A stretch of DNA of 43,924 nt from a virus, in the IMG/VR virus record IMGVR_UViG_3300035689_000031, positions 1 through 43,924 of that record, one strand, 5' to 3'. Positions 8,782-16,538 of this stretch are shown here, in pieces (the first letter of the stretch is position 1; the number at the start of each line of letters is the position of its first letter). Made by a program: the position numbers and the translations under genes. The notes under the pieces are model-generated. The model did not search any database. It was not told the DNA's origin and saw nothing but the letters and a program-made list of their open reading frames with translations.

Positions 8782-9495
8782 ATGGCTCAGAGTCCAGCAT
8801 TCCTCTACAGCTCAAACGATGCTGTAGACTACACGCCCGCAGCCGCCGTGACTGGTGGCGACGTGGTCGTTTCCGGCGGTATTGTCGGCATCGTCCCAAC
8901 TGACCTCGCAGCCAGCGAAAAAGGCGCCCTGCAGATTGAAGGCGTTTATCAGGTGCCGAAATCAACCGGCGCCATCGTTGCAGGCCAGCCGATTTACTGG
9001 AACCCAGCTGGCAGCCCTGACAGCGGCGACGCAAGCAGCGGCGCAGCAAATCAGACCGGAAACGGGACATACATGGGAATCGCCGTGCAGGCTCAGGCAA
9101 GCGGAGACAATACCTGTCTCGTAATCCTGAACGCCGGCCTTCCGCCAAAGCAGTCCGCTGTCACTGCAACCGCAGACGGCCTTACCACTGGCCTCATTCC
9201 TGCCGGCACCTCGTTTGCTACCGTCACCAGCACGGACGCGAATCACCAGATCAGTTTACCGGCCGGATTCATTGGCCAGGTGCTTCGAATTCTCGTCGGC
9301 ACCACAGCCTGCGAACTGGTGTCTGCAGTCGCTGCCGACAAAGTGAACGAAGTGACCGTCGGTGCAACAAACGAACTGGCGCTGACTGCAGAAGCCCTTT
9401 ACACCTGCGTTTACACGAAGAGCGGTTTCTGGATTGTTACCGGCCTCACGAAGCTGGGCGCCGCTCAGGCCGCTCTCGTTCCTGACGCTCGATAA
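8782..9495 (+). CDS. DUF2190-type capsid decoration protein
   Basis: 237 aa. The first 120 residues match the small beta-rich DUF2190 family (ASEKGALQIEGVYQVPKSTG, AGQPIYWN, GTYMGIAVQAQASGD), which often follows the capsid gene and decorates or stabilises the head. The remaining residues form a second beta-rich Thr/Ala/Val-rich region, so the protein is about twice the usual length and may bear an exposed extra domain. It has a good ribosome binding site (TCAGGAG) before the ATG. Confidence 0.75.
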   Translation: MAQSPAFLYSSNDAVDYTPAAAVTGGDVVVSGGIVGIVPTDLAASEKGALQIEGVYQVPKSTGAIVAGQPIYWNPAGSPDSGDASSGAANQTGNGTYMGIAVQAQASGDNTCLVILNAGLPPKQSAVTATADGLTTGLIPAGTSFATVTSTDANHQISLPAGFIGQVLRILVGTTACELVSAVAADKVNEVTVGATNELALTAEALYTCVYTKSGFWIVTGLTKLGAAQAALVPDAR

Positions 9496-9508
9496 CCTGA
9501 GGTGGTCC

Positions 9509-9850
9509 GTGAGCGACTTCGACGACGCGATTGGAGACATGACAGACGACCTGCTTACCGAAGCGGGTGAGTCCTGCATTTACATTCGCGGCACGGAGTC
9601 AACCACGATCACGCTTCGACGCAGTCCAGGGCGTTCACAATTCATCGACAACGGCAACGGCGGAGTAATTGAGATCCGGCCAACTGACTGGATCGCAAGA
9701 ACCTCTGCCCTGCCGTATGCGATACCGCAAGCCGGCGACATCATCACAGTGGCTGGCAAGCGATACGAACTTCAGCCCTTCGGCGGGGAAAAGGTGTTCC
9801 GTGTCACATCGCCGCAAATGACCCGCCTTCACTCTAAGCAGGTGCAATAA
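9509..9850 (+). CDS. Head-tail connector protein (gpFII-like position)
   Basis: 113 aa from a GTG at 9509 with GAGGTGG just upstream; the frame is open farther 5' inside the preceding gene, but without a comparable start. An N-terminal helix (SDFDDAIGDMTDDLLTEAG) is followed by beta-rich sequence ending KRYELQPFGGEKVFRVTS. The position after capsid and cement genes, and the helix-plus-barrel look, suggest a head completion or stopper protein. The stop overlaps the next start as TAATG. Confidence 0.6.
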   Translation: MSDFDDAIGDMTDDLLTEAGESCIYIRGTESTTITLRRSPGRSQFIDNGNGGVIEIRPTDWIARTSALPYAIPQAGDIITVAGKRYELQPFGGEKVFRVTSPQMTRLHSKQVQ

Positions 9851-10302
9851 TGCCGGTCACAATTGCGCCATCAACAGAAGCCTGTCAGGCAATCGTAGAC
9901 CGCATTAACTCCGGCACGGCTTACGAGTTGGAATTGAAGGCCACCTACTCTGATTTGCTCGTGGACCCGCTCGAAGAAGTCGCTGAGCTTCGCGTGGATG
10001 TTTGCCACGAATCAGAAGAACAACTGACAGAAACCTGTGACCTCGAAGACAACACCCGGCACATTATCCGTGTGTGGGTTCGCAAGAAACTACAGACCCT
10101 GACGCCCGACGAAATCGACCCACTCAAACTACTGACCCGCAGGATATTTCAGCGACTGAACAACTTCCGCTCCGCAGATGGCCGCGTGATGGTGTTTGAG
10201 ATCGACGACACGGCAAAGGCACAGCCCGATAAAAACGCACTCAGTCAGCAGCGGATGTTCGTGGCAAATATCCAGATGGCTGTGGAAGTGGAGGCGTCCT
10301 AA
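9850..10302 (+). CDS. Probable tail terminator or minor tail protein
   Basis: 150 aa, mixed alpha/beta with no motif I recognise. The size, the position between a head-completion protein and a gp10-like protein, and the alternating strand pattern (LRVDVCHESE, IIRVWVRKKLQ, MFVANIQMAVEVEAS) fit tail terminator or neck proteins, which cap the tail tube at the head. The stop overlaps the next start. The role is inferred from gene order. Confidence 0.5.
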   Translation: MPVTIAPSTEACQAIVDRINSGTAYELELKATYSDLLVDPLEEVAELRVDVCHESEEQLTETCDLEDNTRHIIRVWVRKKLQTLTPDEIDPLKLLTRRIFQRLNNFRSADGRVMVFEIDDTAKAQPDKNALSQQRMFVANIQMAVEVEAS

Positions 10303-10832
10303 TGCAATTCACACTCAAGGTTGACGGCATCAAAGAACTCGCGGCCGCATTTAATGGGCTGGATCGCGACGCGCAGCAGATCGCCTCCGCTGCTTTACGA
10401 GCCGGCCTCAACGTGATCGCCAACCAGATCAAAGCAGACATCGACCCCAAAGTCCGGCACGTTCGGAAGACCGTCGGAGTCGCATTCAAACGCTCGACAC
10501 GCAAAGGGCTGCGGCAAGCAAAAGTCGGTTTCCGCGTCGGCAAGAAAGTAGACCTCAAAGCAGTCCGCAGCGGACGCAGCCGCGGAGGCTCTGGAATTAG
10601 TGGCCAGAACGTACACTGGTGGATTCTCGGAGCAGGACAAAAGGCACCGCCGCGCCGCCGCACATCGCTTGCAGATAAACCGCCAACAGGCGTAATGCCA
10701 CCGCAGCAAAAGACACTCGTGCCAGATGCGTACACACGCTCACAAAAAACCGCGTATCTCGCGATGGTGCGAGCGGGCGGAAAGCGATTGCAGCAGATGG
10801 CTCGCAAGTTAGACCGAAAGGCGTCAAAGTGA
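10302..10832 (+). CDS. HK97 gp10-like head-tail/neck protein
   Basis: 176 aa. It opens MQFTLKVDGIKELAAAFNGL, typical of the HK97 gp10 family, in which a strand is followed by an amphipathic helix and a long basic region. The basic segment (VRKTVGVAFKRSTRKGLRQA) fits this family. These proteins work at the head-tail interface. It sits upstream of the tail tube gene, as in related phages, but with one unusual gene in between. The stop overlaps the GTG start of that gene. Confidence 0.7.
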   Translation: MQFTLKVDGIKELAAAFNGLDRDAQQIASAALRAGLNVIANQIKADIDPKVRHVRKTVGVAFKRSTRKGLRQAKVGFRVGKKVDLKAVRSGRSRGGSGISGQNVHWWILGAGQKAPPRRRTSLADKPPTGVMPPQQKTLVPDAYTRSQKTAYLAMVRAGGKRLQQMARKLDRKASK

Positions 10833-11479
10833 CCACCGCGAGCGTACGACTGATTGCCGTGATGACCCTCCCGCGCTGGGAGTGCACGGCCGCGCGTACG
10901 CAGATCGAGTCGGCACTTAGGCAAATCGGCATTCCGTTGATGACCGCTCAGGGCGTGTTCTATGGCCAGTGCATGACTCGCCTGATGGAGTCCGCGATAG
11001 AGCAAGACGCAGAATGGATACTGACTATCGACGGTGATTCATGGTTTACTCCCAACCAACTCCGCCATCTGATGACCGCGTTCCATGGCCGCACTGACAT
11101 CGACGCACTCGCAGCCCTGCAGGCACGACGCGGTGCACGCCTGCCGCTGCTCACGGTCGGCAGCGATGAGGATGGATTTGTTGAGATTGACCAGAATCCT
11201 CTGCAAGTCGCAACAGCTCACTTCGGCCTCACATTGCTTCGCGTGTCAGCACTGAAGCAAGTCAACCGCCCGTGGTTCCACTCACAGCCGGACGACGCCG
11301 GCGGATGGGGCGAGGGCAGGACCGACGAGGACATCCATTTCTGGCGAGAGTGGAACGCAGCAAACAACACCGTGTACATCCTGCCGACATGCCGCATTGG
11401 ACACCTCGAAGAGATGATTTCCGTGATCGGCAGCGACGGCAAAACAACCCACGTTTATCCCTCCGACTTTCCAGCATAA
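10829..11479 (+). CDS. Glycosyltransferase-like protein inside the tail block
   Basis: 216 aa with GT-A features: an N-terminal strand region, a DxD-like WILTIDGDSWF (DGD at 68-70) that would bind metal and nucleotide sugar, a central ARRGARLPLLTVG, then GGWGEGRTDEDIHFWREW and TCRIGHLE, like the catalytic end of small glycosyltransferases. It could glycosylate a virion protein or host glycan. The GTG start overlaps the previous gene by 4 nt, so it belongs to the structural operon. Substrate and acceptor are unknown. Confidence 0.65.
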   Translation: MTTASVRLIAVMTLPRWECTAARTQIESALRQIGIPLMTAQGVFYGQCMTRLMESAIEQDAEWILTIDGDSWFTPNQLRHLMTAFHGRTDIDALAALQARRGARLPLLTVGSDEDGFVEIDQNPLQVATAHFGLTLLRVSALKQVNRPWFHSQPDDAGGWGEGRTDEDIHFWREWNAANNTVYILPTCRIGHLEEMISVIGSDGKTTHVYPSDFPA

Positions 11480-11491
11480 GGACACAGAGAA

Positions 11492-11929
11492 ATGGCAAAG
11501 ACAAAAGTCAAAGGCACCGTGCTCGAAATCGGCTCGGGAACCAACTATACCGCAGTCGCGCAGGTGACAAACTTTGCGGTGACCGGCGGGCAGACCGAAA
11601 ACGTCGAAACCCGAACGCTCGACGGCCCTGTTGGCATTGAGTACAGCCCGACCGGCTACACCGAAACAGGCAGCGTGACGTTCTCGCTTATTCACGACCT
11701 CGCGCTCGCTGGACATCAGGCGCTGACGGACATTCTTGTCTCTGGGCACCTCGCCACAACTGGCGCCGCTCTTGAGATCCCGTGGAGGATTAAAGCCGCG
11801 GACACATCGACCAGCACGATTTCATTCAACAGCGTTGCCCTTGGGCTCGACCTGACCGGCGACGCCGCAGACGTGCTCCGCTCAGATGTTACGCTGAAAG
11901 TCTCTGGCAACGTCACATGGCCCACCTGA
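11492..11929 (+). CDS. Major tail tube protein
   Basis: 145 aa, almost entirely beta. It starts MAKTKVKGTVLEIGSG, a common opening for siphovirus tail tube proteins, and has VTNFAVTGGQTENVETRTLDG and GYTETGSVTFSLIHD, typical of the gpV/HK97-type tube fold. It would form stacked hexameric rings. Position just before the tail-assembly chaperones and tape measure supports the call. The start has AAGGACACAGAGAA upstream. Confidence 0.75.
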   Translation: MAKTKVKGTVLEIGSGTNYTAVAQVTNFAVTGGQTENVETRTLDGPVGIEYSPTGYTETGSVTFSLIHDLALAGHQALTDILVSGHLATTGAALEIPWRIKAADTSTSTISFNSVALGLDLTGDAADVLRSDVTLKVSGNVTWPT

Positions 11930-11941
11930 TGAGGATTAGCA

Positions 11942-12232
11942 ATGCGCTGCAAATACACACGAGACGTTGACGCCGGCGACAAGTGCGACCCCGCGCTGGT
12001 CACGGTCAAAAACGGACGCCGCGTAATTGCGGCAGGCACGATTGTTGATGCGGCTGTGCACGCCTTGTCACGACCCGCTGTTGATGTCCGGGCAGGCATC
12101 GCAGTTCCCGATGACGACGAGTGCCGCGAAGCCTGCGGAATGACTCCGCAGCAAATCGCAGCCGCGCAGAAAGTGATTCAAAAATGGTATACACCACCAA
12201 CGGAGGAGGCAGAGGAAGATGACGACGAGTAG
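11942..12232 (+). CDS. Small acidic protein before the tail chaperones
   Basis: 96 aa, unrecognised. The first 60 residues are beta-rich with three Cys (residues 3, 15 and later ones in DDDECREACG), and the C-terminus is strongly acidic, ending in a run of Glu and Asp. It ends with TAG and overlaps the next gene by 14 nt. Its place between tail tube and chaperone suggests a tail accessory role, but no motif supports a specific one. Confidence 0.55.
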   Translation: MRCKYTRDVDAGDKCDPALVTVKNGRRVIAAGTIVDAAVHALSRPAVDVRAGIAVPDDDECREACGMTPQQIAAAQKVIQKWYTPPTEEAEEDDDE

Positions 12233-12614
12233 AACCATAATCAGCCGGGAGCAGTTCCTGCAGCCCGTCAAAGCGAAACCGCTCGATGTTCCTGTGCCAG
12301 AATTTGGCCCGGGTTGTGTCGTGCCGGTCTGGCCGCTCAGTGCGAAAGAGTGGACGCAGTTTCAGTCCGAACAGCAGGGCAAAGACGGCAAGCCGAACGC
12401 AAAAGCAAAACGAGTACGCGAGCGGCTTGTGGTTGCGTGCTGTCGTGACGACAACGGCGTCCCGCTATTCACAAACGACGACATCGCACAAATTGGCGAG
12501 CAAAACTGCGGCATCGTCGAGCGCCTCGTGAACGCAGCCCTGCAAGTCTCTGGCATCACATCGCAAGACGTGGAGGAACTCGCAAAAAACTCCGACGCGA
12601 CACAGCCCGCCTGA
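12219..12614 (+). CDS. Tail assembly chaperone, upstream part (gpG-like)
   Basis: 131 aa in the gpG position before the tape measure. The sequence has PVWPLSAKEWTQFQSEQQG, then a region with RERLVVACCRDDNGVPLFT and an Ala/Leu-rich helix, a layout common to siphovirus tail-assembly chaperones. Near its 3' end lies A AAA AAC at 12584-12590, correctly phased for -1 slippage into the downstream frame. Most ribosomes would end at the TGA at 12612-12614 and give this short form, which binds the tape measure during tail assembly. Confidence 0.75.
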   Translation: MTTSRTIISREQFLQPVKAKPLDVPVPEFGPGCVVPVWPLSAKEWTQFQSEQQGKDGKPNAKAKRVRERLVVACCRDDNGVPLFTNDDIAQIGEQNCGIVERLVNAALQVSGITSQDVEELAKNSDATQPA

Positions 12615-12632
12615 CGGCCCTGCGGCTGGCGG
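12584..12632 (+). promoter_or_regulatory. Programmed -1 frameshift signal A AAA AAC with downstream structure
   Basis: The heptamer A AAA AAC spans 12584-12590, read in frame as GCA AAA AAC, a strong X XXY YYZ slippery site. Downstream, CAGCC at 12603-12607 can pair with GGCTG at 12624-12628, and CCGCC at 12607-12611 with GGCGG at 12628-12632. The order of these arms would allow a stem-loop or a compact pseudoknot 12 nt or more beyond the slip site. The slippery site is certain; the stimulator is an inference. Confidence 0.75.
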
Positions 12633-12919
12633 AGCATGTCGCACACACCACAGACGTTGATGGGATGCTGGAACAAATGACACCCCAGCAGTTCATTGAA
12701 TGGCAGGCAAAAGACCTGGCGGAACCGATCGGGCACGCAGGGACACACGAGATACTCGCACAGATCGCAGCACTCATTACCAACTACATGACAGGCGGAC
12801 GCGGTGATCCTGTAGATCCATGGAACTTCCACTGGTGGCGGCAACGACCACCAGAACCAGAGGCATCAGTGGACACAATGTTTGCAGCCCTCGAAATGCT
12901 GGGAGCAAGGCGTGGCTAA
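12590..12919 (+). CDS. Tail assembly chaperone, -1 frameshift extension (gpT-like)
   Basis: An open -1 frame running from the slippery site to the TAA at 12917-12919, 109 codons. Read after the shift, it joins the upstream chaperone into a protein of about 233 aa, as in lambda gpG-gpT. It includes VDGMLEQMTPQQFIEWQAKD and ends ASVDTMFAALEMLGARRG just before the tape measure. An internal ATG at 12665 exists, but the open frame continues upstream of it to the slippery site without a stop, which favours frameshift expression. The -1 phase was checked by coordinates. Confidence 0.75.
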   Translation, partial: LRRDTARLTALRLAEHVAHTTDVDGMLEQMTPQQFIEWQAKDLAEPIGHAGTHEILAQIAALITNYMTGGRGDPVDPWNFHWWRQRPPEPEASVDTMFAALEMLGARRG

Positions 12920-14531
12920 CATCGGCGAATTGGTTGTAAACCTCACGGCAAACTCCACAAAGTTGCAGTCCGCCCTGAAGTCCGCACAAAAACAGGTTGA
13001 GGTGTTTTCGGTGGCTGCCGGTGCTGCCGCTGTTGGTGCTGTGGCTCGCTTTATGCAAGTGGGCTCGGCACTAGATGATATGTCTCAGCGAACAGGCGTG
13101 GCTGCCAGCGAACTCTCAACGCTTGGATTCGCCGCAAAGATGACCGACACATCGCTTGAGGCCGTGCAAGGATCGCTGGTGAAGATGCAGCGATTCATGG
13201 GCGACGTGAGCGATGGTGGTGCCGCTGCTGTTGCGACACTCAGCCGGCTCGGCATGACCACCGAACAACTCAACGGCCTGACACCAGATCAGCAGTTCAA
13301 AGCCTTCGCTGAGGCTATCTCAAAAGTCGAAGATCCGACGTTAAAAATGAATTTGGCGATGGGTGTATTCGGCAAGTCCGCCGCTGAAATTCTGCCGCTG
13401 CTGAACGAAGGGGCCGACGGCATCGAGAAGTTTCAGAAAGAAGCGGAGAGGCTCGGGCTCGTCATGTCAGATGACATGGCAGCGTCAGCAGCAGCCGCAG
13501 GCGACGCGATTGATACGGTAATGATGGCGGCGAGCGCTGCAGCGGTGAAATTTGGTGCGGCCCTCGCCCCTGCCGTTACGATAGTCGCAAAGGTGCTGTC
13601 TGAGATCGTCGCATCAAGCCCGGGGTTGATTCAGGCATTTGCTGGAGGTGCTGTAGCGCTGGCCGCATTCGTGGGCGCTATGAAAGTCCTCAACGTCGCC
13701 ATGGACCTCTACGCGAAGCGGCAGGTGATCGTCTTGGCGCTCAGCGGCCCCAAAGGCTGGATCGCTCTCGCAGGTGCCGCAGTAATCGCAGGCGGGGCAA
13801 TCGCGGCGCTGACTAGTCAATTCGGCAGCTACAACACCGAACTTGCACAGGCCCAAAAAAGCCAGAAGGCGCTGGCTGAAGGCAACATGGGAGCCGCAGG
13901 CCCGGCCGCTGGCAGCACAGAGGCACAGAGTCGCCTTGTGTCCATGCAAGACGAACTCAGAGTCCTTCGCGGCGAACTCACGCAGTTCGATTTGCAGATG
14001 GAAAAACTGGCGCAGGCCGGCGCAACCGAACGCGAGATTAAGCAATTGCGATTTCTCGAAATGAACCGCAACCGAGTGCTTCGCCTGCAAGACGAGGAGC
14101 GCAAGAAGCAGGCCCTCATTGCCGACGAAATCGAACGCGCCGCGGCAGCCGCTGAACAGCAACAAAAGGCGATGCAGTCACGCGCTGAGTCCATCATCGA
14201 ATCCCTCAAAACGCCTGCCGATAAATTTCTTGACCGCCAATCGGAAATTCAGCAGCTGCAAGCAAAAGGCCTCCTGACAGACTCACAGGCAAGCCGTGCA
14301 ATCGACATGGCCCGCAAAGACATTCTCGGCGCCGGCGAGCAAGTGGCTGAAACGCAGCGACCGCAGGCAATGCAGGCCGGCTCACAGGAGGCATTCCGCG
14401 CAATCCTGCAGGCGATGGGCAAACAAGATCCGCAGGTGCAGGCTGTGAACAAGATGAACCAAAACATCGCAAAGAAACTCGACAGCGTTACCGACGCTAT
14501 CCTCACAATTCAAACGGCAGGTATCGCATGA
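12912..14531 (+). CDS. Tail tape measure protein
   Basis: 539 aa from the GTG at 12912, MANIGELVVNLTANSTKLQSAL, the usual start of phage tape measure proteins; a TTG at 12882 is the 5' limit of the frame. Central hydrophobic segments (about residues 235-320) could form the membrane-active region, and the C-terminal half is a long coiled coil rich in Glu, Gln and Arg. For a tape measure this is short, implying a tail of roughly 80 nm if about 1.5 angstrom per residue holds. It overlaps the chaperone frame and the next gene. Confidence 0.85.
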   Translation: MANIGELVVNLTANSTKLQSALKSAQKQVEVFSVAAGAAAVGAVARFMQVGSALDDMSQRTGVAASELSTLGFAAKMTDTSLEAVQGSLVKMQRFMGDVSDGGAAAVATLSRLGMTTEQLNGLTPDQQFKAFAEAISKVEDPTLKMNLAMGVFGKSAAEILPLLNEGADGIEKFQKEAERLGLVMSDDMAASAAAAGDAIDTVMMAASAAAVKFGAALAPAVTIVAKVLSEIVASSPGLIQAFAGGAVALAAFVGAMKVLNVAMDLYAKRQVIVLALSGPKGWIALAGAAVIAGGAIAALTSQFGSYNTELAQAQKSQKALAEGNMGAAGPAAGSTEAQSRLVSMQDELRVLRGELTQFDLQMEKLAQAGATEREIKQLRFLEMNRNRVLRLQDEERKKQALIADEIERAAAAAEQQQKAMQSRAESIIESLKTPADKFLDRQSEIQQLQAKGLLTDSQASRAIDMARKDILGAGEQVAETQRPQAMQAGSQEAFRAILQAMGKQDPQVQAVNKMNQNIAKKLDSVTDAILTIQTAGIA

Positions 14532-15373
14532 CCGCCACAGTAATTGACGAAGACCCGCTAGGCAGGACAGCAACCAACGACCGCGGCAACCGGTCCTACA
14601 CTCGCTCTTGGACCGTGGAGACGACCGCGAAAAGCGACAATTCCTACATCGTAGGCAGTGCATCTGGCCTGCCGGTGATCGGCAACACACATCCCAGCGA
14701 CGGACAGGCATTCTGCCACAGGCTGGACGTGAAATGCACAGGCGGCTGGAAGATTTGGACGGTCACAGCCCACTATTCGACAGAGCGCGAATTAAACACC
14801 ACCGCCACGAGTGACCCTGCCCGCATCACGTGGGAAACAGAGCAGTTTCAGCGCGTAGCGTTTGAGGACAAGGACGGCAACGCGATTACCAATTCATCGG
14901 GCGAATACTTCGACCCTATGCCCACAATCGACGATTCGCGGCGCGTGGTCACTGTTGAAAAGAACTTGGCTGTGGTGCCGTCGTGGATTCTCGATTATCA
15001 GGACGCAGTGAACAGTGACACTTTCACCGTCGACGGAATCTCAATCGGAGTTGGTAAAGCAAAGATGCAGCGCGTCAGCGTCGGCCCTGAAGAGATCCGC
15101 AGCAGCACGACATTCAGGACGGTACGCTTCACGATCGCCCTCCAGCGAGACGGCTGGGCGCTCAGGCTGCTGGATGTTGGGTACACTCAGAAGAATGCGA
15201 CCACGCCAACCTATCGCGAACAGTTGACAATGGACGACGGAACCGACCCGAAGTTGCCGATGCTGCTTGACGGAAACGGCCGCAAACTAGAAAATCCATC
15301 ACCGTCAACGGCGGTATTCCGCACGTTCAACGTGTTCAAAACGCGAGCCTTCAGCAGTCTGCCTCTCACATGA
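14528..15373 (+). CDS. Putative distal tail protein
   Basis: 281 aa, beta-rich, not recognised as a named family. Its position directly after the tape measure is where the distal tail or tail-tip hub protein lies. It opens ATVIDEDPLGRTATNDRGNR and contains long Thr/Val/Asp strands. The start overlaps the tape measure stop (ATGA), and its stop overlaps the next start, so translation is coupled. The tail-tip role is inferred from gene order only. Confidence 0.55.
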   Translation: MTATVIDEDPLGRTATNDRGNRSYTRSWTVETTAKSDNSYIVGSASGLPVIGNTHPSDGQAFCHRLDVKCTGGWKIWTVTAHYSTERELNTTATSDPARITWETEQFQRVAFEDKDGNAITNSSGEYFDPMPTIDDSRRVVTVEKNLAVVPSWILDYQDAVNSDTFTVDGISIGVGKAKMQRVSVGPEEIRSSTTFRTVRFTIALQRDGWALRLLDVGYTQKNATTPTYREQLTMDDGTDPKLPMLLDGNGRKLENPSPSTAVFRTFNVFKTRAFSSLPLT

Positions 15374-15810
15374 GCGGTTATCTACTCAGCGGCGAATTCA
15401 TCGCGATCATCCGGCGAGTCGTTCGAGACTACGCCGCGGACATCACCAATACTATTGGCAGTCGGACTCGTGGCATCATTGGCCAACGCAACCGACAAGC
15501 CTACTTGCTGCAGGACCTCTACGCAGCCGAGGACACACTCGCCGACCCATCAACCGCCCGCGCTCGTCTACTACGCAAAAACGCAGCCGGCAACCTGGAA
15601 CTCACAAACGTCGAAGTGACCGTCTACAACCGCTTTCAGAACATCTCAATCGATGCGGACACCTATATCAAGATCGAATGGATAGACGGCGAATGGCAGC
15701 CCTACGCTTCGGACTGTGCTCCGGACTCGCAGAGCATTTCATCAGCAGGCAGTGACCCGAGTATTCCGCCCGCGTCGGATTCCATTGGCGTCGATCCGGG
15801 GAGCGTGTAA
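15370..15810 (+). CDS. Unknown tail-region protein
   Basis: 146 aa. A helical N-terminus (SGEFIAIIRRVVRDYAADI) precedes a mixed region with YLLQDLYAAEDTL, and VYNRFQNISIDADTYIKIEW looks like a beta strand pair. The last 35 residues are Ser/Pro/Asp-rich and likely disordered. It is translationally coupled to both neighbours (ATGA and TAATG). A tail-tip or baseplate accessory is plausible; no domain supports it. Confidence 0.55.
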   Translation: MSGYLLSGEFIAIIRRVVRDYAADITNTIGSRTRGIIGQRNRQAYLLQDLYAAEDTLADPSTARARLLRKNAAGNLELTNVEVTVYNRFQNISIDADTYIKIEWIDGEWQPYASDCAPDSQSISSAGSDPSIPPASDSIGVDPGSV

Positions 15811-16538
15811 TGTTCGTGGGCTGCGGCTGTCAGTGCACTGGAGACAGTAACGACACACCAAGCCAGTCAGAACCACCGTCTGCGATAGCGAGCGGCTCGG
15901 GAAGCAATCCGCCTGTTATTGAGAGCAGCGGCTGCCTGTCTTGCGTTGCTGGGGTTGGGCCGACTGTTTATCAGTGCACATGGGCATATGGCGGCACCAC
16001 ACAGGGCGGCGTTTTTCCGTGTTGCGGTTTGTATTCCGGGCAATCGTCCTTTCGGCTGTATCGCAGGCTAAATCTGCCACCGTACACAAGCGATTGTTGT
16101 ATTTGGGGCAGTAATGAGCAATCAGGCCGCGGGGCAACGGTGAACGGCCAGCCTGTGTGTCTGTTGACGCCAGCCGCGCCACCGTTCTACGCATCGCGCG
16201 TTGTTCTGTATATGGGCAACATCGCAACATGCATACCCTCCGGCGGGGTGGCTACTAATCTGAAACTGCGCGTTTACTACGAGTTTCGTGTAAACCAGTT
16301 TACGTGGGTAGAGTATGTTTTGCCGATAGCGCAGAGGACTCCGCCCTACAATTGCCTCGGCTCGATGACTCTGGATGTCGTGAAGGTGCCGCACAAGATT
16401 TTTGGGGCGCCTTTAGTTAAAATGTGGTCCGCGTCGAACTCCCGCGATTATGGCATTGGCCCGTGTTGGAGCAATCCTTTTAGTGGAGAGGATCCGGGCA
16501 TTCCCGACACAGTCACGCTAACTCCGGTGTCGCTATGA
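15810..16538 (+). CDS. Cysteine-rich tail-tip-region protein
   Basis: 242 aa with about 15 cysteines, many paired (CGCQC near the N-terminus, CLSC, FPCC, SDCC). The first 45 residues are Ser/Pro/Gly-rich and look like a linker; the rest is Tyr-, Gly- and Pro-rich with beta character (FRLYRRLNLPPYTSD, LKLRVYYEFRVNQFTW). So many Cys suggest disulphides or metal sites in an extracellular, virion-exposed protein. There is no clear signal peptide. The function is unknown; the position suggests adsorption or a tail-tip role. Confidence 0.55.
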   Translation: MFVGCGCQCTGDSNDTPSQSEPPSAIASGSGSNPPVIESSGCLSCVAGVGPTVYQCTWAYGGTTQGGVFPCCGLYSGQSSFRLYRRLNLPPYTSDCCIWGSNEQSGRGATVNGQPVCLLTPAAPPFYASRVVLYMGNIATCIPSGGVATNLKLRVYYEFRVNQFTWVEYVLPIAQRTPPYNCLGSMTLDVVKVPHKIFGAPLVKMWSASNSRDYGIGPCWSNPFSGEDPGIPDTVTLTPVSL

